64,000 nucleotides of DNA from Methanobacteriota archaeon (GCA_016841665.1 JAENYT010000002.1:124001-188000), one strand, 5' to 3'. Positions 25,375 to 34,319 are shown, counted from the stretch's first letter. The notes: generated by a model from the sequence alone, not told the origin. Made by a program: numbers and translations.

Positions 25375-25880
25375 TGCCAGGATGGAAAAACCGGCAGCAA
25401 GATTCAAGGACCACCATTCCCGCGGGGCCTCGACGAACACATCCTGGAGGTCACACGGTTCGCCTGCGCCTACGCCGATCACGTGCCCTCGCCGGGCCTC
25501 GACCGGGACATCAAGCTCGCCGGCGCTCTCCTCCACGACATCGGGAAAACGCTCGGCTTCAAATCTGCCGGTCCCGGATTTTCCAGCACCCCCGAGTACA
25601 GCCTGATAGGCCAGATCTCGCCCGGGCTTGCCCAGCTCTCCGCCTACCGCGGCGCACTCCCCCTTGAGTGCCACCTCAACCTCGTGTACATTATCCAGTC
25701 GCACCACGGCCCCCACGGGCAGATCCTCCCCCATACCGCAGAGGCGTGGGCAATCCACTCTGCCGACTTGGCGAGCGCCCGGCTGCGCATGGAGGCGACG
25801 ATGTGCAGAAGTGCAGTCCGGGTGAGATGCCGAAAAAAGGGGCGAGAACCGGGATTCCGGTATACCGGTTCCCGGAGTAA
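25374..25880 (+). pseudogene. HD-domain phosphohydrolase with two apparent, mutually compensating frameshifts
   Basis: The conserved HD core is in frame 1: GLDEHILEVTRF, AGALLHDIGKTLGF, then IIQSHHGPHGQ and HSADLASARL, resembling YhaM-like HDIG hydrolases. That frame has no ATG between the upstream stop and the core. An ATG at 25374 overlapping the glycosyltransferase TAA is in frame 0 (MPGWKNRQQDSRTTIPAG). After RLRME, frame 0 again gives a protein-like end, GDDVQKC to TGIPVYRFPE, with a stop at 25878-25880. A +1 and a -1 change would restore one gene of about 168 residues. The long ORF 25483..26268 in the track merely runs on into antisense hisD. Decayed gene or two base-call errors. Confidence 0.5.
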
Positions 25881-25894
25881 TCTGTTACTCCGGG
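25871..25894. terminator. Perfect inverted repeat spanning two convergent stop codons
   Basis: CCCGGAGTAA-TCTG-TTACTCCGGG: a 10-bp perfect stem with a 4-nt loop. The left arm ends with the stop of the HD gene and the right arm begins with the stop of hisD on the other strand, so both proteins end in Pro-Glu. It would form a hairpin in both transcripts and looks like a bidirectional terminator or 3'-end stabiliser. Confidence 0.6.
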
Positions 25895-27141
25895 TAATTG
25901 CGTCTGATGCGCACCGATTCGGCATGGGCGTGCAGCCCCTCCGCTTCGGCGAGCGCCTCGACCACATCGCCGATGGCCTCAAGCCCGGTTCTGTCGATGA
26001 TCTGGACGGTCGATGTTTTGCAGAAGTGGCGCACATCAAGCCCCGAGTAGAGCGCGGCGTAGCCGGCGGTGGGAAGGACGTGGTTGGTCCCCGATGCATA
26101 GTCGCCGCAGGCCACCGGCGCGAACGGGCCGACGAAGATCGATCCCGCATTGCGCACCCTGGTCAGGACGCCGAGGGTCTCTGCCACCTGAATGGAGAGG
26201 TGTTCGGGGGCGATGCGGTCGATCGCCTCCACGCCGGCGTCGAGATCGTCCACGACAACATATCCTGAATTGCCCAGCGCCTGGTCGATGATCTCCCTTC
26301 TTGGTGCACCTTCGCTGAGCCTTGCTACCTCGCCTCCCACCGCCGCGGCGAGATCGGCGTCGGTGGTGACCAGGACGCAGGCGGCATGGGGGTCATGTTC
26401 CGCCTGGGCGAGAATGTCCGCGGCGATAAAGGTGGGGTTGGCGCTCTTGTCGGCGATAATGCCGATCTCGCTCGGCCCTGCCGGGAAATCGATCTCCGCA
26501 TGGTCACGCAGGAGCATCTTTGCGGCCGTGACATAGACGTTTCCCGGACCTACGATCTTCTGCACGCGGGCGATGCTCTCCGTGCCCAGCGCCATGGCGG
26601 CGATCGCCTGTGCACCGCCCACCCGGTAGATCTCGTCGACGCCGGCGATGTCAAGGGCGAGGATGGTGAGGGGGTGTATGGGCGGCGGGGAACAGCAGCA
26701 GATTTCGGCGACGCCGGCCACACGCGCGGGAACGGCGGTCATCAGTGCGGTCGAGGGGTACGCTGCACGCCCTCCCGGAACATAGCACCCGATCCGGTGC
26801 AGGGGGGTGGTCTTCACCCCGAGGGTGATGCCCGGCTCCACCTCCTGCAGCCAGAGATCGTCCGGCTTCTGCAGCTCGTGGAACCGGGTGATGCGGGCCT
26901 CCGCCTCGATGAGGCTCTCGGTGAGGCGGTAATCGACATCCTCGAATGCCTGCTCGCGCTCTTCTTCGGTGACCCGGAGTTGATCGAGGTCGATGCCGTC
27001 AAACTCCCTGGTGTAGGCGAACAGTGCCGCGTCGCCCTCCCTGCCTATCCTGCCGATGATCTCCTCCACGGCAGGCCGTACTTCATCGAGGCTCGACCGC
27101 CGGGTGGCTGTCCAGTCATCGATCTCCAGCGCCTTCCACAT
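25885..27141 (-). CDS. hisD: Histidinol dehydrogenase
   Basis: Zn-dependent NAD enzyme catalysing the last two steps of histidine synthesis. 418 residues from ATG 27141 (MWKALEIDDWTATRRSS), matching the family length; the 614-residue ORF of the track includes about 196 residues of untranslated upstream sequence. Signature regions: YVPGGRAAYPSTALM, VGGAQAIAAMALGTESI, KIVGPGNVYVTAAK, PAGPSEIGIIAD and the Zn/catalytic histidines in QAEHDPHA and RIAPEHLSIQ. Separate from hisC at 9 kb, so his genes are dispersed here. Confidence 0.95.
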   Translation of the reverse strand: MWKALEIDDWTATRRSSLDEVRPAVEEIIGRIGREGDAALFAYTREFDGIDLDQLRVTEEEREQAFEDVDYRLTESLIEAEARITRFHELQKPDDLWLQEVEPGITLGVKTTPLHRIGCYVPGGRAAYPSTALMTAVPARVAGVAEICCCSPPPIHPLTILALDIAGVDEIYRVGGAQAIAAMALGTESIARVQKIVGPGNVYVTAAKMLLRDHAEIDFPAGPSEIGIIADKSANPTFIAADILAQAEHDPHAACVLVTTDADLAAAVGGEVARLSEGAPRREIIDQALGNSGYVVVDDLDAGVEAIDRIAPEHLSIQVAETLGVLTRVRNAGSIFVGPFAPVACGDYASGTNHVLPTAGYAALYSGLDVRHFCKTSTVQIIDRTGLEAIGDVVEALAEAEGLHAHAESVRIRRNYPE

Positions 27142-27383
27142 AGCGGGAAAAAAGTGGGTGTATGAGGGATTATGGGTTTCGGCATCACCGCTCCGACATG
27201 CGCCACTCCTCTCCTGCATCGATACCCGCGGCGGCTGCCCGGAATCCCTGTGATGCATGTCCCTCCCTCGTGTGGGATGGTGCCGGGAAATTGCGCCACC
27301 ATGTGGGCGCTTGCGGGTATGTCGTTCAATTAACCAGAATATGGGAGATATAATATATCCTGGATAATACATCTCTCCCCTGT
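27142..27383. promoter_or_regulatory. Divergent promoter region between hisD and tupA
   Basis: A 242-bp intergenic region with no credible gene. For tupA the likely TATA box is gagatataatatatcc at about 27347-27362, which has partial dyad symmetry and lies 22-37 bp before the ATG. No clear hisD promoter can be picked out. Confidence 0.45.
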
Positions 27384-28367
27384 ATGTCAAGCGGTACGAA
27401 ACTCCTGACACTGTCGCTCGCGGCCATCCTCGCACTCGGCATCTGCCTTGCGGGATGCACCGGGACAGAAACCCCGGATGGCCAGGCGATACCGAATGAA
27501 ACAGCAACCGAAACGGCAGCGCCTCCCTCCGGCGGGGCGGTACTGAGGATCGCCACGACGACAAGCCTGTACGATACCGGGCTTTTAGATATGATCGAGG
27601 ACACGTATGAAGCAGAGACCGGTGTGGATCTCCTGATCTCCTCGCAGGGAACCGGGAAAGCGATTGAACTGGCGACACGCTGTGATGTGGATATCCTCTT
27701 AGTGCACTCTCCCTCCCAGGAGCAGGCATTTATGGATGCGGGCTACGGGGTCAACCACCGGTGCATCGCCTACAACTTCTTCCAGATTGTAGGCCCCGAG
27801 GCCGACCCGGCAGGCATCGCCGGCATGGACCCGGTTGAGGGATTCAGGGTGCTCTATGAGAAAGGCACGGCCGGCGAGCCGGGTGTGCTGTTCGTCTCCC
27901 GCGGCGACAATTCGGGCACGCACTCCAAGGAGAAAACCCTCTGGGATATGGCCGGCTACGACTACGAGACCGAGGTGCAGGGATCCGGCGAATGGTATAT
28001 CGAAGCCGGCAAGGGCATGGGTGAGACGCTCGTGCTCGCAAGCGAAAAAGACGCCTATACACTGACCGATGAAGGCACGTTCCTTGCGTTCCAGACCGAT
28101 CTGGTGCTCACCCCTATCATCGACCAGGGTGATGCGCTGCTGAACCGCTACAGTATCATCGCGGTGAATCCTGAACAATGCCCCAGTGTCAACATCGAGG
28201 AGGCCAACAACTTCATCGACTGGATCATCTCAGACGAGGGAAAGGGCCTGATCGGTTCATTTGGCGTGGAGGATTACGGAAAAGCGCTCTTCACTCCGCT
28301 CTACCCCCCGGAGTGTACGGCATCCCCGTTCAACTGCACCTGTGCGGAATCGGTATCCAAGGCGTAA
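27384..28367 (+). CDS. tupA: Tungstate ABC transporter, substrate-binding lipoprotein TupA
   Basis: 327 residues. Lipoprotein signal with lipobox CLAGC (Cys near 25), then a Thr/Pro/Glu-rich linker that tethers the domain outside the membrane. The mature domain opens RIATTTSLYDTGLLD, the TTTS oxyanion-binding motif typical of TupA. VLFVSRGDNSGTHSKE follows further on, also a TupA hallmark (second oxyanion contact). It captures tungstate for TupBC encoded just downstream. First gene of the Mo/W island, with its own TATA box. Specificity for tungstate over molybdate is from family. Confidence 0.9.
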   Translation: MSSGTKLLTLSLAAILALGICLAGCTGTETPDGQAIPNETATETAAPPSGGAVLRIATTTSLYDTGLLDMIEDTYEAETGVDLLISSQGTGKAIELATRCDVDILLVHSPSQEQAFMDAGYGVNHRCIAYNFFQIVGPEADPAGIAGMDPVEGFRVLYEKGTAGEPGVLFVSRGDNSGTHSKEKTLWDMAGYDYETEVQGSGEWYIEAGKGMGETLVLASEKDAYTLTDEGTFLAFQTDLVLTPIIDQGDALLNRYSIIAVNPEQCPSVNIEEANNFIDWIISDEGKGLIGSFGVEDYGKALFTPLYPPECTASPFNCTCAESVSKA

Positions 28368-28445
28368 CCGGCCTCACCTGCAACAATTGGCGAGAGGCGA
28401 TGGCGATGAAGAGAGGACATTCCGGCGGGAACCCCGGTATCAGGT

Positions 28446-29132
28446 ATGAATGAGATAGTTCAGGGATTCATCGAAGCGATCGAACTCATCTTATCCCTCG
28501 ATCCCGATGTGATAGAGATCACCGTACGGTCACTCTACGTCTCCCTCTCCGCCACCTTTTTTGCCTCCCTCGTTGCCCTTCCTCTGGGTGCATATATCTA
28601 TTTCAATGAGTTCCGGGGAAAGCGGGCGGTCATCAACCTTCTCCAGACGCTCTACGCACTCCCCACGGTGATCGTCGGTCTGGCCGTCTTCCTGATGCTC
28701 TCCCGTTCAGGTCCCTTCGGGTTTCTGGGGATGCTCTTCACACCCCAGGGCATGATCGTCGCCCAGACAATCCTTATCATTCCGCTCATCACCGGGCTCA
28801 CCGTTTCCGCGCTGAGCGGCATCGACCGGGAGATGCGCTACACCATCATTTCTCTGGGATCGAGCCAGCTGCAGTCGATCATCACCATTCTCAGGGAGGC
28901 GAGATTTGCCATACTGGCGGCGGTACTCCTGGGATTCGGCCGCGCCATCGCCGAGGTGGGAACGGTGATGCTGATCGGCGGCAACATCAGGGGTTTCACG
29001 CGTGTACTCACCACCGCCATCGCCCTCAACACCTCCATGGGGAATTTTTCCTTCTCGATCGCTCTCGGGATCATCCTGCTCGGGGTGGCGCTGGTGGTCA
29101 ATGTCGTTCTCAATCTCGTCCAGGAGCGGTAG
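28446..29132 (+). CDS. tupB: Tungstate ABC transporter permease TupB
   Basis: 228-residue permease with five or six hydrophobic helices. The cytoplasmic coupling loop carries the binding-protein-dependent transport signature (RFAILAAVLLGFGRAIAEVGTVMLIGG; EAA-type loop). It starts 78 bp after tupA and ends 3 bp before tupC, so it is co-transcribed and expected to form a homodimeric channel. Confidence 0.9.
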   Translation: MNEIVQGFIEAIELILSLDPDVIEITVRSLYVSLSATFFASLVALPLGAYIYFNEFRGKRAVINLLQTLYALPTVIVGLAVFLMLSRSGPFGFLGMLFTPQGMIVAQTILIIPLITGLTVSALSGIDREMRYTIISLGSSQLQSIITILREARFAILAAVLLGFGRAIAEVGTVMLIGGNIRGFTRVLTTAIALNTSMGNFSFSIALGIILLGVALVVNVVLNLVQER

Positions 29133-29135
29133 TCG

Positions 29136-30230
29136 ATGATCGAAGCGCAAAACATCACGAAAATCTATGGTGAGATGGAAGTCCTCCACGGCGTCGATCT
29201 CTCGGTCGGAGAGGGGGACATTATGGGGATCATCGGGCCGAGCGGATCAGGAAAAAGCACGTTTTTGCGCATCCTCGACCTTATCGAACCGCCGGACTCA
29301 GGAGACCTCTCTCTCTTCGATGTTAATGTGGTGAAGGAGCGGGACCGCGTGGTCGAGGTGCGGCGGCGGATGGGAATGCTCTTTCAAAAGCCCATCGTCT
29401 TCAACACATCTGTCTACGAAAACGTCGCCCTCGGGTTGAAGTACCGGCATGTAGGCAAGAATGAGATCGACCGGAGCGTGAAGGAGCTGCTGGAGGAGGT
29501 CGGTCTCGCCCGCTACCTCCATAGCAATGCGAGAAATCTATCGGGCGGCGAGCAGCAACGCGTGTCCCTCGCACGAGTGCTCGTTACCGATCCCGAGATC
29601 CTCTTTCTGGACGAACCCACGGCAAATCTGGATCCAAAATCTTCGAAGACTATCGAACGGTTGGTCACGCGCATGAACCGGGACCGGGGGATGACCGTGG
29701 TGATGAACACCCACGATATGCTCCAGGGACAGCGCGTTGCGCAACGCATCGGGGTGATGATCGGGGGCGATATCCTCCAGGTTGGCAGTCCCCGGGAGAT
29801 ATTCTACGCCCCCGAAAGCACGAAAATAGCCAATTTCGTGGGAGTCGACAACATCCACGACGGGAAAGTCCTGAGGAGGGAACACCAGATCACCGCAGTC
29901 GAGGTGGCCGGGACCATCCTCTATGTCGGGGAGTCCCCCCCGGAACAAAGTGACCGTGTCAAGGTCATCTTCAGGGGTGAGGATGTAACCCTCGGTATCG
30001 GAAAAACCGCGCAGACGAGTGCCCGGAACATCCTCAACGGCACCATCGCTGAGATTTCAGATATTGCCCCCTTCGTGCATATAAAGGTCGACTGCGGATT
30101 TCCGGTGAGTGCGCTGGTCACCGTGCGTTCGGCGGAGGAAATGGATCTTTCAGAGGGCAAGCCGGCCTGGGTGTCCATCAAAGCAAGTGCGCTGCACTTG
30201 ATTGCCGAATCGGAGGAGAGCGAGGGATAA
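29136..30230 (+). CDS. tupC: Tungstate ABC transporter ATPase TupC
   Basis: 364 residues. The NBD has Walker A GPSGSGKST near 34, signature LSGGEQQRVSLARVL, and Walker B ILFLDEPTANLD. The C-terminal 130 residues resemble the oxyanion-binding TOBE regulatory domain of ModC-type ATPases (VIFRGEDVTLG, then SARNILNGTIAEI and ALHLI). The TOBE region suggests trans-inhibition by intracellular oxyanion. Third gene of tupABC. Confidence 0.9.
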   Translation: MIEAQNITKIYGEMEVLHGVDLSVGEGDIMGIIGPSGSGKSTFLRILDLIEPPDSGDLSLFDVNVVKERDRVVEVRRRMGMLFQKPIVFNTSVYENVALGLKYRHVGKNEIDRSVKELLEEVGLARYLHSNARNLSGGEQQRVSLARVLVTDPEILFLDEPTANLDPKSSKTIERLVTRMNRDRGMTVVMNTHDMLQGQRVAQRIGVMIGGDILQVGSPREIFYAPESTKIANFVGVDNIHDGKVLRREHQITAVEVAGTILYVGESPPEQSDRVKVIFRGEDVTLGIGKTAQTSARNILNGTIAEISDIAPFVHIKVDCGFPVSALVTVRSAEEMDLSEGKPAWVSIKASALHLIAESEESEG

Positions 30231-30279
30231 ACAACCATACTCTTTTCTTGCATAGGGGTATTGTAGGGAGATGGGTAAC

Positions 30280-31086
30280 ATGACTCACAGGCGAGATCTC
30301 GATTCAAAACTCAAGGGCGAATCACTGGTGAGGAAGGGGCTCCTGAAACGATACATGGGCCGGGCTCAGCTGAGGATCGCTCCTGATCTCAATATCATCA
30401 AGATTGGGGGCCACGGGATTATCGATTACGGCGCGCCCGTCGTCAAACCGCTTGCCGAAGAGATCGGTACACTTTCGAAGGAGTACAAAATGCTGGTGGT
30501 GACCGGCGGCGGGGTGAGGGTCCGGCATATCCTGGATATCGGCCTCGACCTTGATATGCCGACCGGGGTTCTCGCCGAACTTGCCGGAAAGATCAGCGAG
30601 CAGAATGCAATCATGATAGCGGTCCTCCTCTCGAAGTACGGCGGCATGCGGATCCATACCGCTGACCTGCTCGACATCCCCATGCTGCTGCGGATGGGGC
30701 TCCTTCCGGTCACCCACGGAACACCCCCCTACGGGCTCTACGAGTACCCCCCCGAGATAGGGATGATCCCTCCCCACCGCACCGACACCGGTGCGTTTCT
30801 CGCCGCAGAGGTGCTGGGCGCACGGTCCTGCATCCTCGTCAAGAACGTGGACGGGCTGTTTACGGAAAACCCCATTGAGAATCCCGATGCGGAACTGATC
30901 CGGGATATCAAGGCGCAGGAGCTCCTCGACATGAATCTGGAGGATATGGTGCTGGAGGACAAGGTAGTGGAGCTCCTCCGTGATGCAAAGAACGTCACCG
31001 AGGTCAGGATCATCAACGGTCACAAGCCGGGGATGCTCGAGAAAGGGCTGAAAGGGGAAAATCCCGGGACGATAATACGGAAATAG
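30280..31086 (+). CDS. Amino-acid-kinase-fold protein related to molybdenum storage protein (MosA/MosB-like)
   Basis: About 268 residues (ATG 30280, 10 nt after gggag; ATG 30271 is the alternative). It has the UMP-kinase-like fold: NIIKIGGHGIIDYGA near the N-terminus, LVVTGGGVRVRHILDIGLDLDMP, SEQNAIMIAVLL, IPPHRTDTGAFLAAEVLGA and ILVKNVDGLFTENP. From memory these blocks match the subunits of the Azotobacter molybdenum storage protein (GAGVRARHVFSVGLDLGLP, IPPHRADTGAFLLADAFGA, ENVDGIYTADP) much better than bacterial PyrH. It lies between tupABC and wtpABC, so storage or buffering of tungstate/molybdate clusters with ATP hydrolysis is a strong inference. A housekeeping UMP kinase is the alternative. 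Confidence 0.8.
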   Translation: MTHRRDLDSKLKGESLVRKGLLKRYMGRAQLRIAPDLNIIKIGGHGIIDYGAPVVKPLAEEIGTLSKEYKMLVVTGGGVRVRHILDIGLDLDMPTGVLAELAGKISEQNAIMIAVLLSKYGGMRIHTADLLDIPMLLRMGLLPVTHGTPPYGLYEYPPEIGMIPPHRTDTGAFLAAEVLGARSCILVKNVDGLFTENPIENPDAELIRDIKAQELLDMNLEDMVLEDKVVELLRDAKNVTEVRIINGHKPGMLEKGLKGENPGTIIRK

Positions 31087-31200
31087 GCAGCATTGACTTT
31101 TTCGAGCGTCCTTCTCCCCTGAATAGCCGCTTTGTCATCAGATTCTTGTTTCGGGGCTGAGGTAGCGAATGGACATCAGGCTTGTAAATTACATTAAATT

Positions 31201-31214
31201 AACTTATTTAAGTT
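31201..31214. promoter_or_regulatory. Inverted repeat upstream of wtpA (candidate operator)
   Basis: AACTTA-TT-TAAGTT: 6-bp perfect arms, 50 bp before the wtpA start, embedded in AT-rich promoter sequence. Similar AACTTA/TTAAG elements occur at about 40070-40085. A role in oxyanion-responsive control is a guess. Confidence 0.35.
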
Positions 31215-31264
31215 GTTAAGGACCGAAAATAAAGCCTTATGTAGGTTGACATAAATCTTTTTTC

Positions 31265-32332
31265 ATGAACCGTACGCATACTGTTCTTGTGCTTATCGCG
31301 ATGCTCTGCACCGCAGTGTTTTTATGCGGCTGCACGGGCACAGAGCCCGATCAGGGGCAGCAGACCCCTGCAGCGACTGCAACGCCGACATCTGCGCCAG
31401 CGGAGCCGGCCACCCTTGTGGTCTTCCATGCCGGCAGCCTTGCCAGCCCCTTCGAGGCGCTGGAGGTGGAGTTTGAGGCTGCCTACCCGAATGTCGATGT
31501 GCAGCTCCATCCCGGCGGCAGCACGGCGATAGTCAAGGAGATCGTCGAGCTCGACAAGCATGCCGACGTCCTCGCCTCAGCGGATTACGCGCTCATCCCC
31601 ACTCTCATGGTGCCTGATGATGCGACCTGGTATGTCACCTTCGCCAAGAATACCATGGTCCTGACCTACACCGACCAGAGTCTGTATGCCGACGAGATCA
31701 ATGCCGACAATTGGTACGAGATACTCGCCCGTGACAATGTGCGATGGGCGTTCTCCGACCCGAACATCGATCCCTGTGGCTACCGGACCCCTATGGTCAT
31801 CCAGCTCGCGGAACTCCACTATGGTGACGACCAGATCTTTGAGAACACCATCGGCGAGAACAGCAACATCACAGTGACCGAGCAGGATGGCGAGTACCTG
31901 ATCAACTCCAATAACCCTGAGCCCAACGGACAGCTTTCCATCCGGCCTAAGAGTGTGGAGCTCGTGCAGATGGTGCAGTCCGGCGGTCTGGACTACGCGT
32001 GGGAGTACCGCAGCGTGGCCGTCCAGAACGACCTGAAATTCGTGGAGCTTCCCGAAGCGATCGACCTCTCTTCGATCGAGTATGCCGACACCTATGCACT
32101 GGTAAAGGAGGACTGTGGCGGCGGCATCAAGACTGCGAGCCCCATCGTCTACGGCGTTACCGTGCCCACGAACGCCGACAATCCCGACCTCGGTCTGGCA
32201 TTTGTGGAGATGCTGATCGGCGAGACGGGACAGGGGATCATGGACGAGCAGGGCCAGCCCCCCATCATTCCTGCGGGAGGGTACCTCGAGGTTCCTGAAG
32301 ACCTCAGCTCCCTTGTCGAACAGAAATCCTAA
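31265..32332 (+). CDS. wtpA: Tungstate/molybdate ABC transporter, substrate-binding lipoprotein WtpA
   Basis: 355 residues. Lipobox FLCGC (Cys near 22), then a Thr/Ala/Pro linker to about 50. The WtpA domain starts LVVFHAGSLASPFEAL and continues LHPGGSTAIVKEI, DVLASADYALIP, WAFSDPNIDPCGYR, GGLDYAWEYRSVA and SPIVYGVTVP, the archaeal high-affinity tungstate/molybdate group with octahedral oxyanion coordination by carboxylates. It is followed after 108 bp by wtpB. It has its own AT-rich promoter, separate from tupABC. Confidence 0.93.
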   Translation: MNRTHTVLVLIAMLCTAVFLCGCTGTEPDQGQQTPAATATPTSAPAEPATLVVFHAGSLASPFEALEVEFEAAYPNVDVQLHPGGSTAIVKEIVELDKHADVLASADYALIPTLMVPDDATWYVTFAKNTMVLTYTDQSLYADEINADNWYEILARDNVRWAFSDPNIDPCGYRTPMVIQLAELHYGDDQIFENTIGENSNITVTEQDGEYLINSNNPEPNGQLSIRPKSVELVQMVQSGGLDYAWEYRSVAVQNDLKFVELPEAIDLSSIEYADTYALVKEDCGGGIKTASPIVYGVTVPTNADNPDLGLAFVEMLIGETGQGIMDEQGQPPIIPAGGYLEVPEDLSSLVEQKS

Positions 32333-32333
32333 C

Positions 32334-32355
32334 TTTTTTCCGACTTCCCGGTCGG
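32334..32355 (+). terminator. T-run and hairpin between wtpA and wtpB
   Basis: TTTTTT directly after the wtpA stop, then CCGAC-TTCCCG-GTCGG (32340-32355). This could be a partial terminator or processing site in the 108-bp wtpA-wtpB gap, allowing more binding protein than permease. The stem is short and the call is tentative. Confidence 0.3.
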
Positions 32356-32440
32356 CGTGGAGACAGGATTGTCTGCCGGGCTGGGTATCGCCCGATTCGT
32401 ATGGAAACAGTAACAATCCGATAACATTCAGAGATATACT

Positions 32441-33253
32441 ATGCGCACCAAGCACCGTCTTCCTGATCCCTGTCTGATCTCATTTTCCCTGATCGGCGGA
32501 CTGATCGTCGGGCTGACCGTGCTTGCCCTTCTCAATTTGGCGGTCAAAGAGCTCTCCGATATCCCGTTTCTCATCTCCACGGCATCGGACAGCGACGTGA
32601 TCAATGCAATTGTGGTGACCATGGGGGCGGGGTTAAACGCAGTACTCATTCTCCTCATCATCGGCACCCCGCTCGCCTACGTCCTTGCACGCACCGATTT
32701 TCGGGGAAAAGGCGTGGTGGAGAGTCTTGTGGACATCCCCATCATGTTGCCCCACACCATCGCCGGCATCCTCGTCTACCTCCTGTTCATGCGAAGAGGG
32801 CTCCTCGGGGCGCCGCTCTACGCGGCGGGGTTCACCTTTGAGGATGCCTATCCGGGCATCGTGATCGCCATGCTCTTTGTTTCGGCGCCGTACTACATCA
32901 ATTCGGTGCGGGAGGGATTTGAAAAGGTTCCCGTCCATCTGGAGAATGTGGCACGCACTCTGGGGGCGACCCGGTTCCAGACCTTCATGCGGGTCGTGCT
33001 GCCCCTGAGTGTCCGGCACATCTTCAACGGGAGCATCCTCGCCTGGGGGCGGGCGATCGGTGAGTTTGCCGCTATCATCATGATCGCCTACTACCCCTTT
33101 GTGATCTCGACCCTCATCTACTACACCTTCACCACCAGCGGGATCAAGGCGAGCAGTGCTGTCGCTTTCGTGATGATCCTCGCCTGTTTTGCGGCGTTCA
33201 TAATCTTGCGCCTTCTCACGCGCTACACGGGGAGGTACGATGATCGAGTTTGA
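32441..33253 (+). CDS. wtpB: Tungstate/molybdate ABC transporter permease WtpB
   Basis: 270-residue permease with six predicted helices. The coupling loop is ARTLGATRFQTFMRVVLPLS, followed by SILAWGRAIGEFAAIIMIAY. The first 25 residues before helix 1 are polar (MRTKHRLPDPCLISFS). It overlaps wtpC by 14 bp, implying coupled translation. Receives oxyanion from WtpA. Confidence 0.92.
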   Translation: MRTKHRLPDPCLISFSLIGGLIVGLTVLALLNLAVKELSDIPFLISTASDSDVINAIVVTMGAGLNAVLILLIIGTPLAYVLARTDFRGKGVVESLVDIPIMLPHTIAGILVYLLFMRRGLLGAPLYAAGFTFEDAYPGIVIAMLFVSAPYYINSVREGFEKVPVHLENVARTLGATRFQTFMRVVLPLSVRHIFNGSILAWGRAIGEFAAIIMIAYYPFVISTLIYYTFTTSGIKASSAVAFVMILACFAAFIILRLLTRYTGRYDDRV

Positions 33254-34319
33254 CCACGTCTCGCTGAGTCTGGGCACCTTCGCTCTCAGGGACGTCTGCC
33301 TGAAGATCCGAAAAGGTGACTTCTACTTCATCCTCGGGCCTTCGGGTGCTGGAAAAACGGTGCTTCTCGAGGGTATCGCTGGTCTTCATTCGCCGCAGTC
33401 CGGGCATGTCCTTCTCCGCGGCGAGGATGTCACCGGCATTCCCCCCGAACGAAGGCAAATCGCTCTGGTCTACCAGGACTATTCCCTGTTTCCTCACATG
33501 AACGTTGCCAAGAATATCGCCTTCGGGCTGAAGATGCAAAAGGCCGACCGCCATACCATTGAAAGGCGGGTAGAAGAACTCCTCCGGGCCTTCGATATCG
33601 GCGGGCTCCGTGATCGCTGTCCCCTCACGCTCTCCGGCGGAGAGCAGCAGCGCGTGGCGATCGCCCGCGCTCTTGCCGTGGAACCCGACATCCTTCTTCT
33701 GGACGAGCCTTTTTCTGCCCTCGATCCGGTGAGCAAAGAGAAATTAATCGAAGATCTGCGGGAGATACACCGGACACGCGATCTCACCATCGTCCAGGTC
33801 ACGCACGCCCGCGAGGAAGCGATGCGCCTTGCCACGCGGGTAGCGGTGATCATTGACGGTGTGCTTGTCGCTGAGGATGGTGCGGAGGAGATCTTCAACG
33901 CACCGGAGACCTGCGAACTGGCACGGTTTGTAGGCATTGAAAATATCCTTGAAGGCAGGATCGTGTCCAGCAGCGATCACGTTGTGAGGGTGGATACGGG
34001 AGCTGCAACGATTATTGCTGTCTCAGACCTTTCTAAGGGAGAGGAGGTTGCCGCCTGCTTCCGGGCGGAAGATGTGACCCTTTCACTTCCCGGAAGCTCG
34101 CGATCAAGTGCCCGGAATACATTTGAGGGCACCATTACCGGGTTCACGCCGATGGGACCACTGATGAGGGTCTCGATAGACTGCGGATTTTCCCTCGAGG
34201 CCACGGTTCTCAGGGACACTGTGAAAGAGATGGGGCTCTCTCCCGGGTCGCGGGTCAGCGCTTCGGTCAAAGCGAGCATCATCCATATGACGGTGAGAAC
34301 ACGGGTGATAGGAGATTAG
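33240..34319 (+). CDS. wtpC: Tungstate/molybdate ABC transporter ATPase WtpC with regulatory domain
   Basis: 359 residues. Walker A GPSGAGKTVLLEG, Q-loop VYQDYSLFPHM, signature LSGGEQQRVAIARAL, Walker B ILLLDEPFSALD, switch histidine VTHAREEA. The C-terminal TOBE-like region (about 235-355; EVAACFRAEDVTLSL, NTFEGTITGF) probably senses cytoplasmic Mo/W and shuts the transporter down. The start lies inside wtpB. Confidence 0.92.
   Translation: MIEFDHVSLSLGTFALRDVCLKIRKGDFYFILGPSGAGKTVLLEGIAGLHSPQSGHVLLRGEDVTGIPPERRQIALVYQDYSLFPHMNVAKNIAFGLKMQKADRHTIERRVEELLRAFDIGGLRDRCPLTLSGGEQQRVAIARALAVEPDILLLDEPFSALDPVSKEKLIEDLREIHRTRDLTIVQVTHAREEAMRLATRVAVIIDGVLVAEDGAEEIFNAPETCELARFVGIENILEGRIVSSSDHVVRVDTGAATIIAVSDLSKGEEVAACFRAEDVTLSLPGSSRSSARNTFEGTITGFTPMGPLMRVSIDCGFSLEATVLRDTVKEMGLSPGSRVSASVKASIIHMTVRTRVIGD

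Noticed and set aside
25483-26268. 261-residue plus-strand ORF as the full HD protein
   Set aside because: Only the first part is HD-like. The remainder is antisense to hisD, and conserved C-terminal sequence resumes in a different frame.
26960-27729. N-terminal extension of hisD to 27729
   Set aside because: The extra 196 residues are not HisD-like, run through the upstream promoter region, and family length is met from 27141.
30280-31086. Annotation as uridylate kinase (pyrH)
   Set aside because: The motifs follow molybdenum-storage-protein subunits more closely and the location is inside a Mo/W transport locus. UMP kinase is kept only as the alternative.
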